Part shown: positions 49,750-58,300 of the stretch, piece by piece
Position numbering within the stretch: position 1 is the stretch's first letter
How the letters are laid out: every line of letters starts with the position of its first letter
Assembly: GCA_964526735.1 (NCBI GenBank)
Contig: CAZGLO010000006.1
Location: 1-64,000 of the forward strand
Length of the DNA: 64,000 bases
Reading direction: 5' to 3'
Source: JAAUSY01 sp964526735
Lineage (GTDB): Bacteria > Chloroflexota > Chloroflexia > Chloroflexales > Chloroflexaceae
Notes under the pieces: model-generated
The model's input: only the letters and a program-made list of their open reading frames with translations
Told to the model about the DNA's origin: nothing
Database searches by the model: none
Translations under genes and position numbers: made by a program

Positions 49750-50163
49750 TTAGGTGGTGCCGCAATCGGGGGGGAGTGGGGAGGATTCTTTATCCTCGCG
49801 CAGCCGCTGCGCCAACTCCGTCCGCAGCGCAACCGTGCGGTCTTTCCCCAGCTCTTCGCTGAGCGTATTCCAGAACCACTGCCACGCTTTTGGCTCCACC
49901 TCCAAGCCGCTTATCTCCGACGCAACTTTGCGTTGGCGGGCTTGCTGCTCACCGCGTTCAAGCTGATTGGAGATCTCAGCGTGGCACCATTCTTGCGCTT
50001 TGTCCAAGCTCTCAAACATACAGCCCGCCCAAATGCGCCAATAGGGAGCATCGGCATATTCGATGTACGCCGTCCACTTATACCCCTTGCTGCAGAGGGC
50101 GGCAACAGCGTGCCATCCGTGTTCTGTCGTTTCCCATTGGGGATCGTGGGTTGTCTGTGTCAT
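49750..50163 (-). CDS. Unknown soluble protein
   Basis: A 137-residue protein that I do not recognise. It is rich in Trp, Glu and Gln (for example WETTEHGWHAVAALCSKGYKWTAYIEY and ISGLEVEPKAWQWFWNTLSEEL), without signal peptide or membrane helix. The start at 50163 (MTQTTHD) follows GAGG; an upstream start would add 15 residues without support. A gap of about 220 bases lies between it and the PDZ gene, and about 100 bases lie between it and mmdB. Confidence 0.6.
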   Translation of the reverse strand: MTQTTHDPQWETTEHGWHAVAALCSKGYKWTAYIEYADAPYWRIWAGCMFESLDKAQEWCHAEISNQLERGEQQARQRKVASEISGLEVEPKAWQWFWNTLSEELGKDRTVALRTELAQRLREDKESSPLPPDCGTT

Positions 50164-50259
50164 ACCAAACCTCGTTTCTTGTGTGTGCAGGAGCAAACGA
50201 GCAGGCAACGGTGTTGGGCATTGTGAGGCTCGTTTTTCCCATTTGTTAATTTTCTCTGG

Positions 50260-51510
50260 CTACATCCCTTGGGTGCGCAAGATGAGGTTTACGCCTTGCA
50301 GCAGTGTTCCGGCTGCAATCGCAGAACCAATCACCCCCGCCACGTTCGGAGCCATCGCATGCATAATCAAGTAATTTTGCGGGTCTTCCTTCTGCGCGAC
50401 GACGTGCGCCACGCGGGCCGCATGTGGCACCGCCGACACGCCCGCCGACCCCAGAAGCGGGTTAATCTTATTGCCCTCCTTCAGGAAGAGGTTCATCAGT
50501 TTGGCCGCCAATACCCCCGCGGCGGTGGCGATAGCAAACGCAATCGCGCCCATCAGGAAGATGACAATGGATTGCGGGGTCAGGAAGCGGTCTGCCTGCG
50601 TACTTGCGCCGACCGTCAGCCCCAACAAAATCGTCACGCTATCCACCAGCGGGTTGCGGGCGGTGCGCGCCAACCGTTCGGTCACGCCGCTCTCCTTGAG
50701 CAGGTTGCCGAAGAAGAGCATCCCCAAGAGCGGCAGGGCGTCTGGTGCGATAAACACACACACCAACAACGCGAGCACCGGAAACATCACCCGCTGAAGC
50801 TTAGTCGCCACTTTGGGAGCGGGCATACGGATGAGCCGCTCCTCCCGCGATGTCAGCAACCGCATAATCGGTGGCTGTATCACGGGTACCAATGCCATAT
50901 ACGAGTAGGCCGACACCGCAATCGCCCCAAGCAGGTCAGGAGCCAGCTTGGTGGTGATAAAAATCGCCGTTGGGCCGTCCGCCCCGCCAATGATCCCAAT
51001 GCTGGCAGCAGTGCGGATGAGGCGCATAGGATCGTCGGGATCTGCCAAGCCCAACTGCGGGACAAAGGTGCCAATCAAGATGACGCCAAACAGCGTGGAG
51101 AAGATACCAAACTGCGCGGCGGCCCCTAATAAGAGGAGCTTTGGCTGCGCAATGAGGCTGGAAAAGTCCGTCATTGCGCCAATGCCAAGAAAGATAAGCG
51201 GCGGATAGATCCCCTTCTCAACCCCTTGGTATAAATACCATAACACACTGCCATCGGACACGATTCGGCCCCCCTCAACGATGGGCCCCTCGTAGATACC
51301 AATGCCTGAGCCTTCCACAAAAGGAATATTGCCCAAGATGATGCCAAAGCCGATGGGGACGAGAAGGAGCGGCTCAAACTCTTTGACAATAGCGAGGTAG
51401 AGAAAGACACCACCGACAACGATCATGACGAGGTTGCCGGGCTTGTCTAACATCAAGTAGAACCCGCTATGTTGGAGATATTCGAGGATTGCCTGCCAGA
51501 GCTGCCCCAA
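50260..51510 (-). CDS. mmdB: Na+-transporting decarboxylase subunit beta (OadB/MmdB)
   Basis: The integral membrane subunit that decarboxylates carboxybiotin and couples this to Na+ export. The 416-residue protein has about nine to ten helices and the family segments GIGAMTDFSSLIAQPKL, IGIIGGADGPTAIFITTKLAP (with the key Asp in the GADGP motif), and a repeated region with GLTVGAST near residue 298. The start is TTG; the frame is closed shortly upstream, so there is no ATG alternative. Element D4 ends nine bases before it. Last gene of the mmdA-D-C-B operon. Confidence 0.93.
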   Translation of the reverse strand: MGQLWQAILEYLQHSGFYLMLDKPGNLVMIVVGGVFLYLAIVKEFEPLLLVPIGFGIILGNIPFVEGSGIGIYEGPIVEGGRIVSDGSVLWYLYQGVEKGIYPPLIFLGIGAMTDFSSLIAQPKLLLLGAAAQFGIFSTLFGVILIGTFVPQLGLADPDDPMRLIRTAASIGIIGGADGPTAIFITTKLAPDLLGAIAVSAYSYMALVPVIQPPIMRLLTSREERLIRMPAPKVATKLQRVMFPVLALLVCVFIAPDALPLLGMLFFGNLLKESGVTERLARTARNPLVDSVTILLGLTVGASTQADRFLTPQSIVIFLMGAIAFAIATAAGVLAAKLMNLFLKEGNKINPLLGSAGVSAVPHAARVAHVVAQKEDPQNYLIMHAMAPNVAGVIGSAIAAGTLLQGVNLILRTQGM

Positions 51511-51519
51511 AAGTATGCC

Positions 51520-51558
51520 TGCTACTTTCTAGGTGTTCAAATATACTCAAAAGTATGC
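51520..51558 (-). repeat. Hairpin-tail element D4, upstream of mmdB
   Basis: On the minus strand GCATACTTTTGAGTAT (hairpin ATAC/GTAT) followed by ATTTGAACACCTAGAAAGTAGCA. It lies inside the operon, between mmdC and mmdB, and ends nine bases before the mmdB TTG. Confidence 0.85.
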
Positions 51559-51620
51559 TTCGTTCACGTTGCCCATCAGCGGGAGGGCTGTCCTCTTGAG
51601 AGCGAGAAGAAGTCTCCGCA

Positions 51621-52046
51621 TTATTCAAAGGTTAACAAGACTTGCCCTTGTTGCACCGCATCACCAACGGCAATGTTGATTTCCTTGATGGTGCCCGATG
51701 AGGGAGAACTAATATTGGTATTCATCTTCATCGCCTCAAGTACAAACAACAGGTCGTGTTCTTGCACTGTATCACCCACCTTCACCTTCACCTCATTGAC
51801 GACCCCCGCAATCGGCGAAGTGACTTCATTGCTACCGGGGCGTTGGGTGGTGCTGGCGGCAGGTTGAGCTTGTTGCGCCTTGGGGAGCGATGGCGCTCCG
51901 GCGGGGGCCCCGCTCGACCGCTGCGGTTGCTGGACGGACGTGGCAGGGGGGAAGCCGTAGGACGCCCCCACATCATCATCGTCCTCCAACACCTCGACTT
52001 CCACATCGTAACTCGTCCCATTGACCGTAATGCGTAGTTTTTTCAT
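51621..52046 (-). CDS. mmdC: Biotin carboxyl carrier subunit of the decarboxylase (MmdC type)
   Basis: A 141-residue biotin-acceptor protein. The C-terminal biotinyl domain (about 70-141) has the acceptor lysine in EAMKMN and the flanking VNEVKVKVGDTVQEHDLLFVLEAMK pattern. The N-terminal part (MKKLRITVNGTSYDVEVEVLEDD) is typical of oxaloacetate/methylmalonyl-CoA decarboxylase biotin subunits, followed by a flexible Pro/Ala/Gln linker (about 35-65). It swings carboxybiotin between MmdA and MmdB. AAGGA precedes the start. Confidence 0.94.
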   Translation of the reverse strand: MKKLRITVNGTSYDVEVEVLEDDDDVGASYGFPPATSVQQPQRSSGAPAGAPSLPKAQQAQPAASTTQRPGSNEVTSPIAGVVNEVKVKVGDTVQEHDLLFVLEAMKMNTNISSPSSGTIKEINIAVGDAVQQGQVLLTFE

Positions 52047-52104
52047 CCTTTTTTGTGTTCCTTATCTAGGCGTTCAGACCACCGAACAATGCAAACCCAC
52101 TCTT

Positions 52105-52443
52105 CTACCGTCTTGTGGTGTGCGACCCCATAATCGTGATACGTCCCTGCTTTGACCACACCGTTTCGGCGGGGCCTGTGCGGTAGCGAATGCGCTTGAC
52201 ACGCACCGGCTTGCCCAAAGTAGAGGCAGCGGCGGCGGCGATGGCAACTACCACCTCAGGAGGGATGGTATCAGGGGAGAGGGTGGAGGGCACGGGGTGA
52301 GAAACAGCGGGGGGTGAGTTGGTCGAGGCCCACTGGTGAAGACGCTGCGATATGGTCATAAGGATGAACAGCAGGAAGAGACCCGTAAATACAACGGCCA
52401 TCCCCGTCACGGTGAGTTGAGCACCAAACACGAGATCTTGCAT
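52105..52443 (-). CDS. mmdD: Decarboxylase small membrane subunit (OadG/MmdD-like)
   Basis: A 112-residue protein with one N-terminal helix (about 8-30, LTVTGMAVVFTGLFLLFILM) and a Pro/Ser-rich linker, then a conserved C-terminal PPEVVVAIAAAAASTLG. These features fit OAD_gamma family subunits that hold the complex together. ATG at 52443 is chosen; a GTG two codons upstream is also possible. Lies between mmdA and mmdC. Confidence 0.88.
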   Translation of the reverse strand: MQDLVFGAQLTVTGMAVVFTGLFLLFILMTISQRLHQWASTNSPPAVSHPVPSTLSPDTIPPEVVVAIAAAAASTLGKPVRVKRIRYRTGPAETVWSKQGRITIMGSHTTRR

Positions 52444-52503
52444 ACGCACACCTTTGTCTATTTGCAGATTTGGAATTCAGCTGAACCCCGGTGTTCACTT
52501 TGC

Positions 52504-54054
52504 TTAGAGCGGCATAAGGCCGTGTTTCTTGGGCGGGCGGAGGTCGCGCTTGGTTCGTAGCGACTCGAGCGCCAAACTCAGGTAGCGGCGGGTATCTTTC
52601 GGCTCGATCACCTCATCTATCAGGTTGCGCGCCGCGCCCACGTAGGGGTTGGCAAACTGCTCTTCATACTGGCGGATAAACTCTATGCGTGCGGCTTGGG
52701 GGTCGTCTGCCTTCTTGATATCGTTGCGGTAGACGATATTCACCGCGCCTTCTGCGCCCATCACCGCCACTTCGGAGGTTGGCCACGCCGCGACGCGGTC
52801 GGCCCCCAAGTCTTTGGCACACATCGCCAGGTAGGCCCCGCCATATGCCTTGCGCAGGATGACGGTAATCTTGGGGACGGTGGCGGCAGAATAGACAAAA
52901 AGCATCTTTGCGCCGTGGCGAATAATGCCGCCATACTCTTGCTGCACGCCGGGCATAAACCCAGGCACATCAACGAGCGTGACGAGTGGGATGTTAAATG
53001 CGTTGCAGAAGCGAACAAAACGGGAAATTTTGTCGGACGAATTGATATCGAGCACCCCGGCCATCACCATAGGCTGGTTCGCGACAATGCCAATCGTGCG
53101 GCCATTGATGCGAGCAAACCCAATAACGGCATTTGCGGCATAGTGTTCTTGTATTTCAAGAAAATCGCCATCATCAACGATGCGATAGATTACCTCTTTG
53201 ACATCGTAGGGTTCACGAGGGTCGTCGGGAATGATTTTATTCAACGACGGGTCTTCGGTAATCACCAAATCTTCATTCCCAAAGTCTGGTGGGTCTTCGA
53301 TGTTGTTGGGAGGAAGAAAATCGAGCAATTTTTGCGCAATCTGAATGGCATGTTCGTCGCTTTCGGCGATAAAATGCACCACGCCACTCTGGCTTTCTTG
53401 CGCATACGCTCCTCCAAGCTCCTCCTCGGAGATTTTTTCGCCGGTCACTTGTTGGATAACCTGCGGGCCGGTGATAAAAAGCTTGCCGACGCCTTGCACC
53501 ATGATGATAAAGTCGGTGAGGGCGGGGGAGTAGGCCGCGCCGCCCGCGCACGGGCCAGCAATGATAGAGATCTGCGGCACCACGCCAGAGAGCAGGACGT
53601 TGCGGTAGAAAATACGCCCGTAGCCGCTCAATGAACCGATGCCTTCCTGAATACGCGCTCCACCGCTATCGTTGACGACCACAAGCGGAGCACCACACTT
53701 CAGCGCCAACTCCATCGTTTGGCAAATCTTGTCGGCGTGCATCTCTCCCACAGACCCACCCGACACGGTGAAATCTTGCGCTGCGACAAACACCTGTTTC
53801 CCGTGCACCGCGCCAGATACAGTAATTACGCCGTCGCAGGGGAGATCCTTGCCGGTCATCCCAAACGAAACACACCGATGTTTGGTGAACATAAACAGCT
53901 CTTGCGTGGTATCGGCGTCGCACAGCAATGCAATGCGTTCGCGGGCCGTCAATTTCCCACTCTCGTGCTGCTTCTCAATACGCGATTCCCCTCCTCCCTT
54001 GAGGAGGTGTTCTTTCTTCTCACGAAGCTGTTCGATCTTACCTTTGGTTGACAT
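52504..54054 (-). CDS. mmdA: Acyl-CoA carboxyltransferase subunit (methylmalonyl-CoA decarboxylase alpha)
   Basis: Transfers the carboxyl group of an acyl-CoA to biotin. The 516-residue protein has two crotonase-like domains: RERIALLCD, FTVSGGSVGEMHADKI, NDSGGARIQEG near residue 125, and later GFMPGVQQEYGGIIRHGAKMLF and KAYGGAYLAMCAK. This is the MmdA/PccB family. With the biotin, OadG-like and OadB-like genes in one operon the complex should be a Na+-pumping methylmalonyl-CoA (or glutaconyl-CoA) decarboxylase; a propionyl-CoA carboxylase role is the alternative. Start at 54054 follows GGGAGG. Confidence 0.92.
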   Translation of the reverse strand: MSTKGKIEQLREKKEHLLKGGGESRIEKQHESGKLTARERIALLCDADTTQELFMFTKHRCVSFGMTGKDLPCDGVITVSGAVHGKQVFVAAQDFTVSGGSVGEMHADKICQTMELALKCGAPLVVVNDSGGARIQEGIGSLSGYGRIFYRNVLLSGVVPQISIIAGPCAGGAAYSPALTDFIIMVQGVGKLFITGPQVIQQVTGEKISEEELGGAYAQESQSGVVHFIAESDEHAIQIAQKLLDFLPPNNIEDPPDFGNEDLVITEDPSLNKIIPDDPREPYDVKEVIYRIVDDGDFLEIQEHYAANAVIGFARINGRTIGIVANQPMVMAGVLDINSSDKISRFVRFCNAFNIPLVTLVDVPGFMPGVQQEYGGIIRHGAKMLFVYSAATVPKITVILRKAYGGAYLAMCAKDLGADRVAAWPTSEVAVMGAEGAVNIVYRNDIKKADDPQAARIEFIRQYEEQFANPYVGAARNLIDEVIEPKDTRRYLSLALESLRTKRDLRPPKKHGLMPL

Positions 54055-54112
54055 TCCAAGCCTCCCGTAGCTTTGCGGGGCACTGGCCGCAATGAGCGGT
54101 AGAGTAGTCACC

Positions 54113-54141
54113 ATCTTAGCACGGGACTTCTAAATCTTCAA
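54113..54141 (-). promoter_or_regulatory. Promoter of the mmd operon
   Basis: On the minus strand TTGAAG (complement of 54136-54141), 17 nt, TAAGAT (complement of 54113-54118) with TGC before it. Leader about 50 nt. Confidence 0.55.
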
Positions 54142-54268
54142 CACGTTTCGGAGAACAAACCAAAACCGATCACCTCTCGCTTACAAGAAGTGTTTGTGGA
54201 AGTGTGAGGAACCTGGCAATACGATTAGCAGATTTGGCGATACATTCCGACACATCCTCGCGAACGTA

Positions 54269-54277
54269 TGCTATAAT
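54269..54277 (+). promoter_or_regulatory. Possible extended -10 promoter of the esterase gene
   Basis: TGCTATAAT without a convincing -35 at the right distance; leader about 75 nt. Confidence 0.45.
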
Positions 54278-54359
54278 TTTGTAGAGAGACCACACATGGT
54301 GCTGTATACCTGAGATATCGTTGGAGAATCGAAGTGTCATCTCCAATACAAGGGCTTTT

Positions 54360-54872
54360 ATGACTGTTCATCGACGAAGTATCTTTATTCACGGGCTTGA
54401 GGGGAGTAGCCAGGGGTTCAAGGCCACGCACTTGCGCCAACACTATCCAGACATGCTCGTCCCCGACTTCCGAGGCCCGATAGACGAACGGATGAAACAG
54501 CTGACCCACTACCTCACGGCAGATGACCACCAAGAGGGGAGTGGAGGTCAACCGCAGCCGTGGGTCATCATCGGGTCGAGTTATGGTGGATTGATGGCGA
54601 TTTTGTTTGCGGCACAGCACCCAGACCATGTTGCAAAGCTCATACTCTTCGCACCGGCGCTCACCCGGCCGTTCTACGCTGGAGAGTTCCCACCGCCGGT
54701 CACCACACCAACCGTCATCTATCATGGGCAAAACGACACTGTTGTCCCACTTGAACCTACCCGTAAATTTGCCGAACGTGTGTGTACCAACCTGACGTTT
54801 CATGAAGTAGACGACGACCACAGTCTACACACAACGTTTTTACAGCTCGATCTTCCTCATTTTTTGGACTAA
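54360..54872 (+). CDS. Alpha/beta hydrolase, YqiA-like esterase
   Basis: A 170-residue compact alpha/beta hydrolase. SIFIHGLEGSSQGFKA at the N-terminus forms the oxyanion region, GSSYGG near 72-77 is the nucleophile elbow (Ser), GQNDTVVP near 129-136 supplies the Asp and DDDHSLH near 156-162 the His. The short length matches esterases of the YqiA/UPF0227 kind. Substrate unknown. Start at 54360 has AAGGG six bases upstream; a TTG 13 codons earlier is less likely. Confidence 0.82.
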   Translation: MTVHRRSIFIHGLEGSSQGFKATHLRQHYPDMLVPDFRGPIDERMKQLTHYLTADDHQEGSGGQPQPWVIIGSSYGGLMAILFAAQHPDHVAKLILFAPALTRPFYAGEFPPPVTTPTVIYHGQNDTVVPLEPTRKFAERVCTNLTFHEVDDDHSLHTTFLQLDLPHFLD

Positions 54873-55037
54873 CTGAACGAAATAGAGGAACGTACGTTAC
54901 ATTTTAAGAACGTCTGTGTAAGCGAAAAACCGTATTCCTTGCAAGCGGCTCTGTGCGGCGAGTATCTAGTAGGCCTTATGATGCATCAAACCACCGTGTC
55001 GTTTGCCAAAACCCATGAGCGGAAAGGATCTTCTGTT

Positions 55038-55706
55038 ATGCGACGGTTCGCTATACTCTTCACATCGTTCGGCCTGCTCTTCCTCCTTATTGGCTGTATG
55101 ACCCAACAAAGCACCACCCGAATCACCAGCGATGCAAGTGGCACGAATGAGATTATCATTGGCTACACCCACGAGGTCGTTCAGGAGATGGGGGTGAACC
55201 CCTACGATGATTTGCAAGGAACGGAGCAAAACCAGCCCTGGCAATGGAATACAGAGATCGTCCCTTGGGAGGACGACACCTACGCCGGAGCCAAAATCAT
55301 GATGCGGTTCACTGAACTCAATATGATGGTCGCGCAGCTGAACCGATACATTGGCACCGACGAAGAAACTGGCGAAGGTACATTCAAAGCCTTTACCGTT
55401 GAGCGCAACGGCGAATCCTTTGTCATTCGGACGGTCTTCGAACAAGTTGAAGAAGATGAAGCCTTCGCCGATTCCAAGGTCACCCTGACCTTTGAGATGC
55501 CGCGGGTCGAGTCTATCACCCTCCATGAGTACGCCACCCTCGAGGAAGACCGCGTCACGTGGGATGTCCCAATGGGCAGAACAGGTACCTACGAGTTCGA
55601 GTTGCATGGATCTCTCCAGAGCGCGGTCATGTGGGACGACGAGGAAGGCCCCGATCTTCCCTTCCGCGAGCGCGAGCCAGAAAATATCTTTGAGGTCAGC
55701 CCGTAA
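55038..55706 (+). CDS. Lipoprotein of unknown function (DUF3153/LppM-like)
   Basis: A 222-residue protein whose signal peptide ends in a lipobox (LLIGC, Cys at about residue 20). The remaining part, beginning TTRITSDASGTNEIIIGYTHEVVQEMG, resembles DUF3153/LppM domains, beta-rich and exposed at the cell surface. It ends in a region rich in Glu and Asp. The start at 55038 has AAAGGA upstream; the longer open frame lacks support. The next gene, 18 bases on, is the penicillin-binding protein, so a wall-related role is possible but not shown. Confidence 0.72.
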   Translation: MRRFAILFTSFGLLFLLIGCMTQQSTTRITSDASGTNEIIIGYTHEVVQEMGVNPYDDLQGTEQNQPWQWNTEIVPWEDDTYAGAKIMMRFTELNMMVAQLNRYIGTDEETGEGTFKAFTVERNGESFVIRTVFEQVEEDEAFADSKVTLTFEMPRVESITLHEYATLEEDRVTWDVPMGRTGTYEFELHGSLQSAVMWDDEEGPDLPFREREPENIFEVSP

Positions 55707-55724
55707 TGTCCTAAACCTGAGCAT

Positions 55725-58283
55725 ATGTCTCAGAAGCAACCACAATCACCACAATCATGGTTATCTCAACCATGGCATCACCGTCTCATCGCCTCTAGCA
55801 CTGCATTTCTCTGGAGGCTTGTTCTCGCCTTTTTGAAGATCGTCGTCCTCTTCCTTCTGTTTCTGATTGCATTCGGGGGGGTCTTATACTACGTATATGG
55901 CAAAGACCTCCCCGACCCCGAACGTGTTCGCCACTACCACGCCTTTGAGACCACCAAAATCTACGCCCGCGATGGCCAGACCCTCCTCTACGAGCTGATC
56001 GACCCGCATGCAGGCAACCGCACGGTCGTGCCATTCGACCGTATTCCCCGCGTGCTCAAGGACGCGACGATAGCGGTTGAGGACGCCAATTTCTACCAAC
56101 ACTCCGGCGTTGACCCACGTGGTATTATCCGGGCGCTTTGGCTCAATCTGCAGTCGGGGAGGATCGTCAGCGGGGGGAGTACCATCACGCAGCAGCTTGC
56201 GCGGACGCTTTTTTTCCGTTCGCGGGAGGATGAACAGTCATTGCCCCTGCATCAGCGCTATGAGCGCAAGGTACGGGAGGCGATTCTCTCCTTCCGAATG
56301 AACCAAAAGTACTCCAAAGACGAGATTTTGGGCCTCTACCTGAACGAGGTGTATTATGGGGCGCGGGCGTATGGCGTTGAGGCGGCTGCCCAAACCTACT
56401 TCGACAAGCACGTGTGGGAGCTTTCTGATGCCGAAGCGACGCTGTTGGCCGGTCTCCCGCAATCGCCCTCCATCCTCAACCCCTTCAAGAATATGGATGG
56501 AGCGCGTGCCCGCCAACACATCACGCTTGACCTGATGGTGAAGAACCACTACCTCACCCCCGGCCAAGCAACGACCATCCGCGCCGAGCCAATCACCCTC
56601 ATCACCCCCACGACCAAGATAGTCGCACCTCACTTTGCCTTTTATGTGCGCGATCTGCTTGAAGAGCACTACAGCCCCGAACGGCTCTACCGCGGCGGGC
56701 TAAATGTCACCACCACGCTCAACCTCTACTGGCAAAACCAAGCGCAACGCATTGTGCAGGAAAATATCGCGGCGCTGCGGGAGCGCAATGCGACAAATGC
56801 TTCCGTGGTGATACTCTCTCCCGAAGGGGAGATTTTGGCGATGGTGGGGAGTGTTGACTACAACGACGAATCAATCGGTGGCAAGGTGAATGTTGCGCTT
56901 TCCCGCCGCCAACCCGGCTCTGCCTTGAAACCGCTTGTCTATGCTACCGCCTTGCAGCGCGGTTGGACGCCTGCCACCGTCATCTGGGACACCCCAACTG
57001 AATTCACCTCCGGCGGGACGGCCTATGTGCCGCTCAACTACGACCATGCGTGGCATGGCCCCCAGCGAATGCGGACAGCCCTCGCCAATTCGCTTAATAT
57101 TCCCGCGGTCAAGGCGTTGGAGTTTGCGGGGATTGAGTATTTTGTCTATGTGGCGCGGCAAATGGGCATTACCACCTTCGACGACCCCTCTCGCTTTGGC
57201 CTCTCAATGGCGTTGGGCAGCAATGAAGTGCGGCTGCTTGAATTGACAGATGTCTACAATACCCTGCGCAATGGAGGACACTACCGCCCCGCCAACGCCA
57301 TCCTGACCGTCGCAAATGCGGAGGGAGAATTGCTGGAGCGGTGGGGGACGACCACGCCAAAGCAGACCCTTGGGCGGAATGGCGAGCAGATCGCCTATCT
57401 TATTACCGATATGCTGAGCGATAACCAAGCCCGCCGCATGATGTTCGGCTACAACAACGTGATGGAACTACCTGATGGCCGTCCCGCCGCCGTCAAGACC
57501 GGCACCAGTAATGATTGGCGGGATTCGTGGGCGCTTGGTTATACACCAGATGTCACTGTTGGGGTGTGGGTTGGCAATAACGACAACTCTACGATGCACG
57601 AGATTGCGGGATCGAATGGGGCCGGGCTGGTATGGCGCGATATTATGATGGCCTACCACGAAGGGATTGAGCCCAAACCCTTTGAGCAGCCAGACCGCAT
57701 TACCGAACGCACGGTCTGCGTGCCCACCGGCAAACTCGCCACCGAAGCCTGCCCCTACGCCGTGCGGGAGAAGTTTATCGAGGGGCAGGAACCCGTGGAG
57801 CCAGATGTTTTTTTTCAATCAGTGAAGGTGGGCGGTGATGGGTCGTGCCTTGCGATGTCCTACACCCCGCCGGAAGAAGTACGAGAAGCCCGCTATGTGC
57901 GCTACCCGCCAGAGTTTCAAGCGTGGGCCGAACGTAATGGCATCGCGCAGCCACCAACCGAACCCTGTCCGCCCCCTCAACAGCCATCCCACGCCGTCGC
58001 GACACTTGAACCCATTGGCGCATCGGGCGTGGTCTCGCAGACGGCGGTCTATGTCACCGGCACAGCGCGTTACCCCTATACGCTTGAGGTTGGGCAGGGA
58101 GAGTCGCCTAGCCAATGGCAGCAAGTGAGCCGCGGCAATAGCCCCATCCGCCGGGGGCTGTTGGGCGTATGGAATAGCGCCACCACCCCTCCTGGGACAT
58201 ACACGTTCCGGCTTCGTGTGACAACCCCCGAAGGGATGCAGGTAGAATCACGGCAACGCATTCAGTATCAAGCCGCTCAATAG
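55725..58283 (+). CDS. Penicillin-binding protein 1A-type (transglycosylase-transpeptidase)
   Basis: Bifunctional peptidoglycan synthase. A membrane helix at about residues 35-57 follows a short cytoplasmic tail. The GT51 domain (about 85-265) has the catalytic E119 in VEDANFYQHSGVDPRG and GGSTITQQLARTL. The transpeptidase domain has S399xxK402 (GSALK), SLN near 460 and KTGTSNDWRDSW near 590. A C-terminal region (about 650-852) includes Cys-containing segments and a Pro-rich linker leading to a beta-sandwich of unknown family. All catalytic motifs are intact. Multimodular class A PBPs of this sort are common in Chloroflexota. Confidence 0.93.
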   Translation: MSQKQPQSPQSWLSQPWHHRLIASSTAFLWRLVLAFLKIVVLFLLFLIAFGGVLYYVYGKDLPDPERVRHYHAFETTKIYARDGQTLLYELIDPHAGNRTVVPFDRIPRVLKDATIAVEDANFYQHSGVDPRGIIRALWLNLQSGRIVSGGSTITQQLARTLFFRSREDEQSLPLHQRYERKVREAILSFRMNQKYSKDEILGLYLNEVYYGARAYGVEAAAQTYFDKHVWELSDAEATLLAGLPQSPSILNPFKNMDGARARQHITLDLMVKNHYLTPGQATTIRAEPITLITPTTKIVAPHFAFYVRDLLEEHYSPERLYRGGLNVTTTLNLYWQNQAQRIVQENIAALRERNATNASVVILSPEGEILAMVGSVDYNDESIGGKVNVALSRRQPGSALKPLVYATALQRGWTPATVIWDTPTEFTSGGTAYVPLNYDHAWHGPQRMRTALANSLNIPAVKALEFAGIEYFVYVARQMGITTFDDPSRFGLSMALGSNEVRLLELTDVYNTLRNGGHYRPANAILTVANAEGELLERWGTTTPKQTLGRNGEQIAYLITDMLSDNQARRMMFGYNNVMELPDGRPAAVKTGTSNDWRDSWALGYTPDVTVGVWVGNNDNSTMHEIAGSNGAGLVWRDIMMAYHEGIEPKPFEQPDRITERTVCVPTGKLATEACPYAVREKFIEGQEPVEPDVFFQSVKVGGDGSCLAMSYTPPEEVREARYVRYPPEFQAWAERNGIAQPPTEPCPPPQQPSHAVATLEPIGASGVVSQTAVYVTGTARYPYTLEVGQGESPSQWQQVSRGNSPIRRGLLGVWNSATTPPGTYTFRLRVTTPEGMQVESRQRIQYQAAQ

Positions 58284-58300
58284 CTTTTGGAGGAGTGTGT

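Larger units (their letters stand above)
54055..54359. other. Intergenic region between mmdA and the esterase gene
   Basis: About 300 bases holding two divergent promoter candidates (54113-54141 minus; TGCTATAAT at 54269-54277 plus). Nothing else is recognised. Confidence 0.5.
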
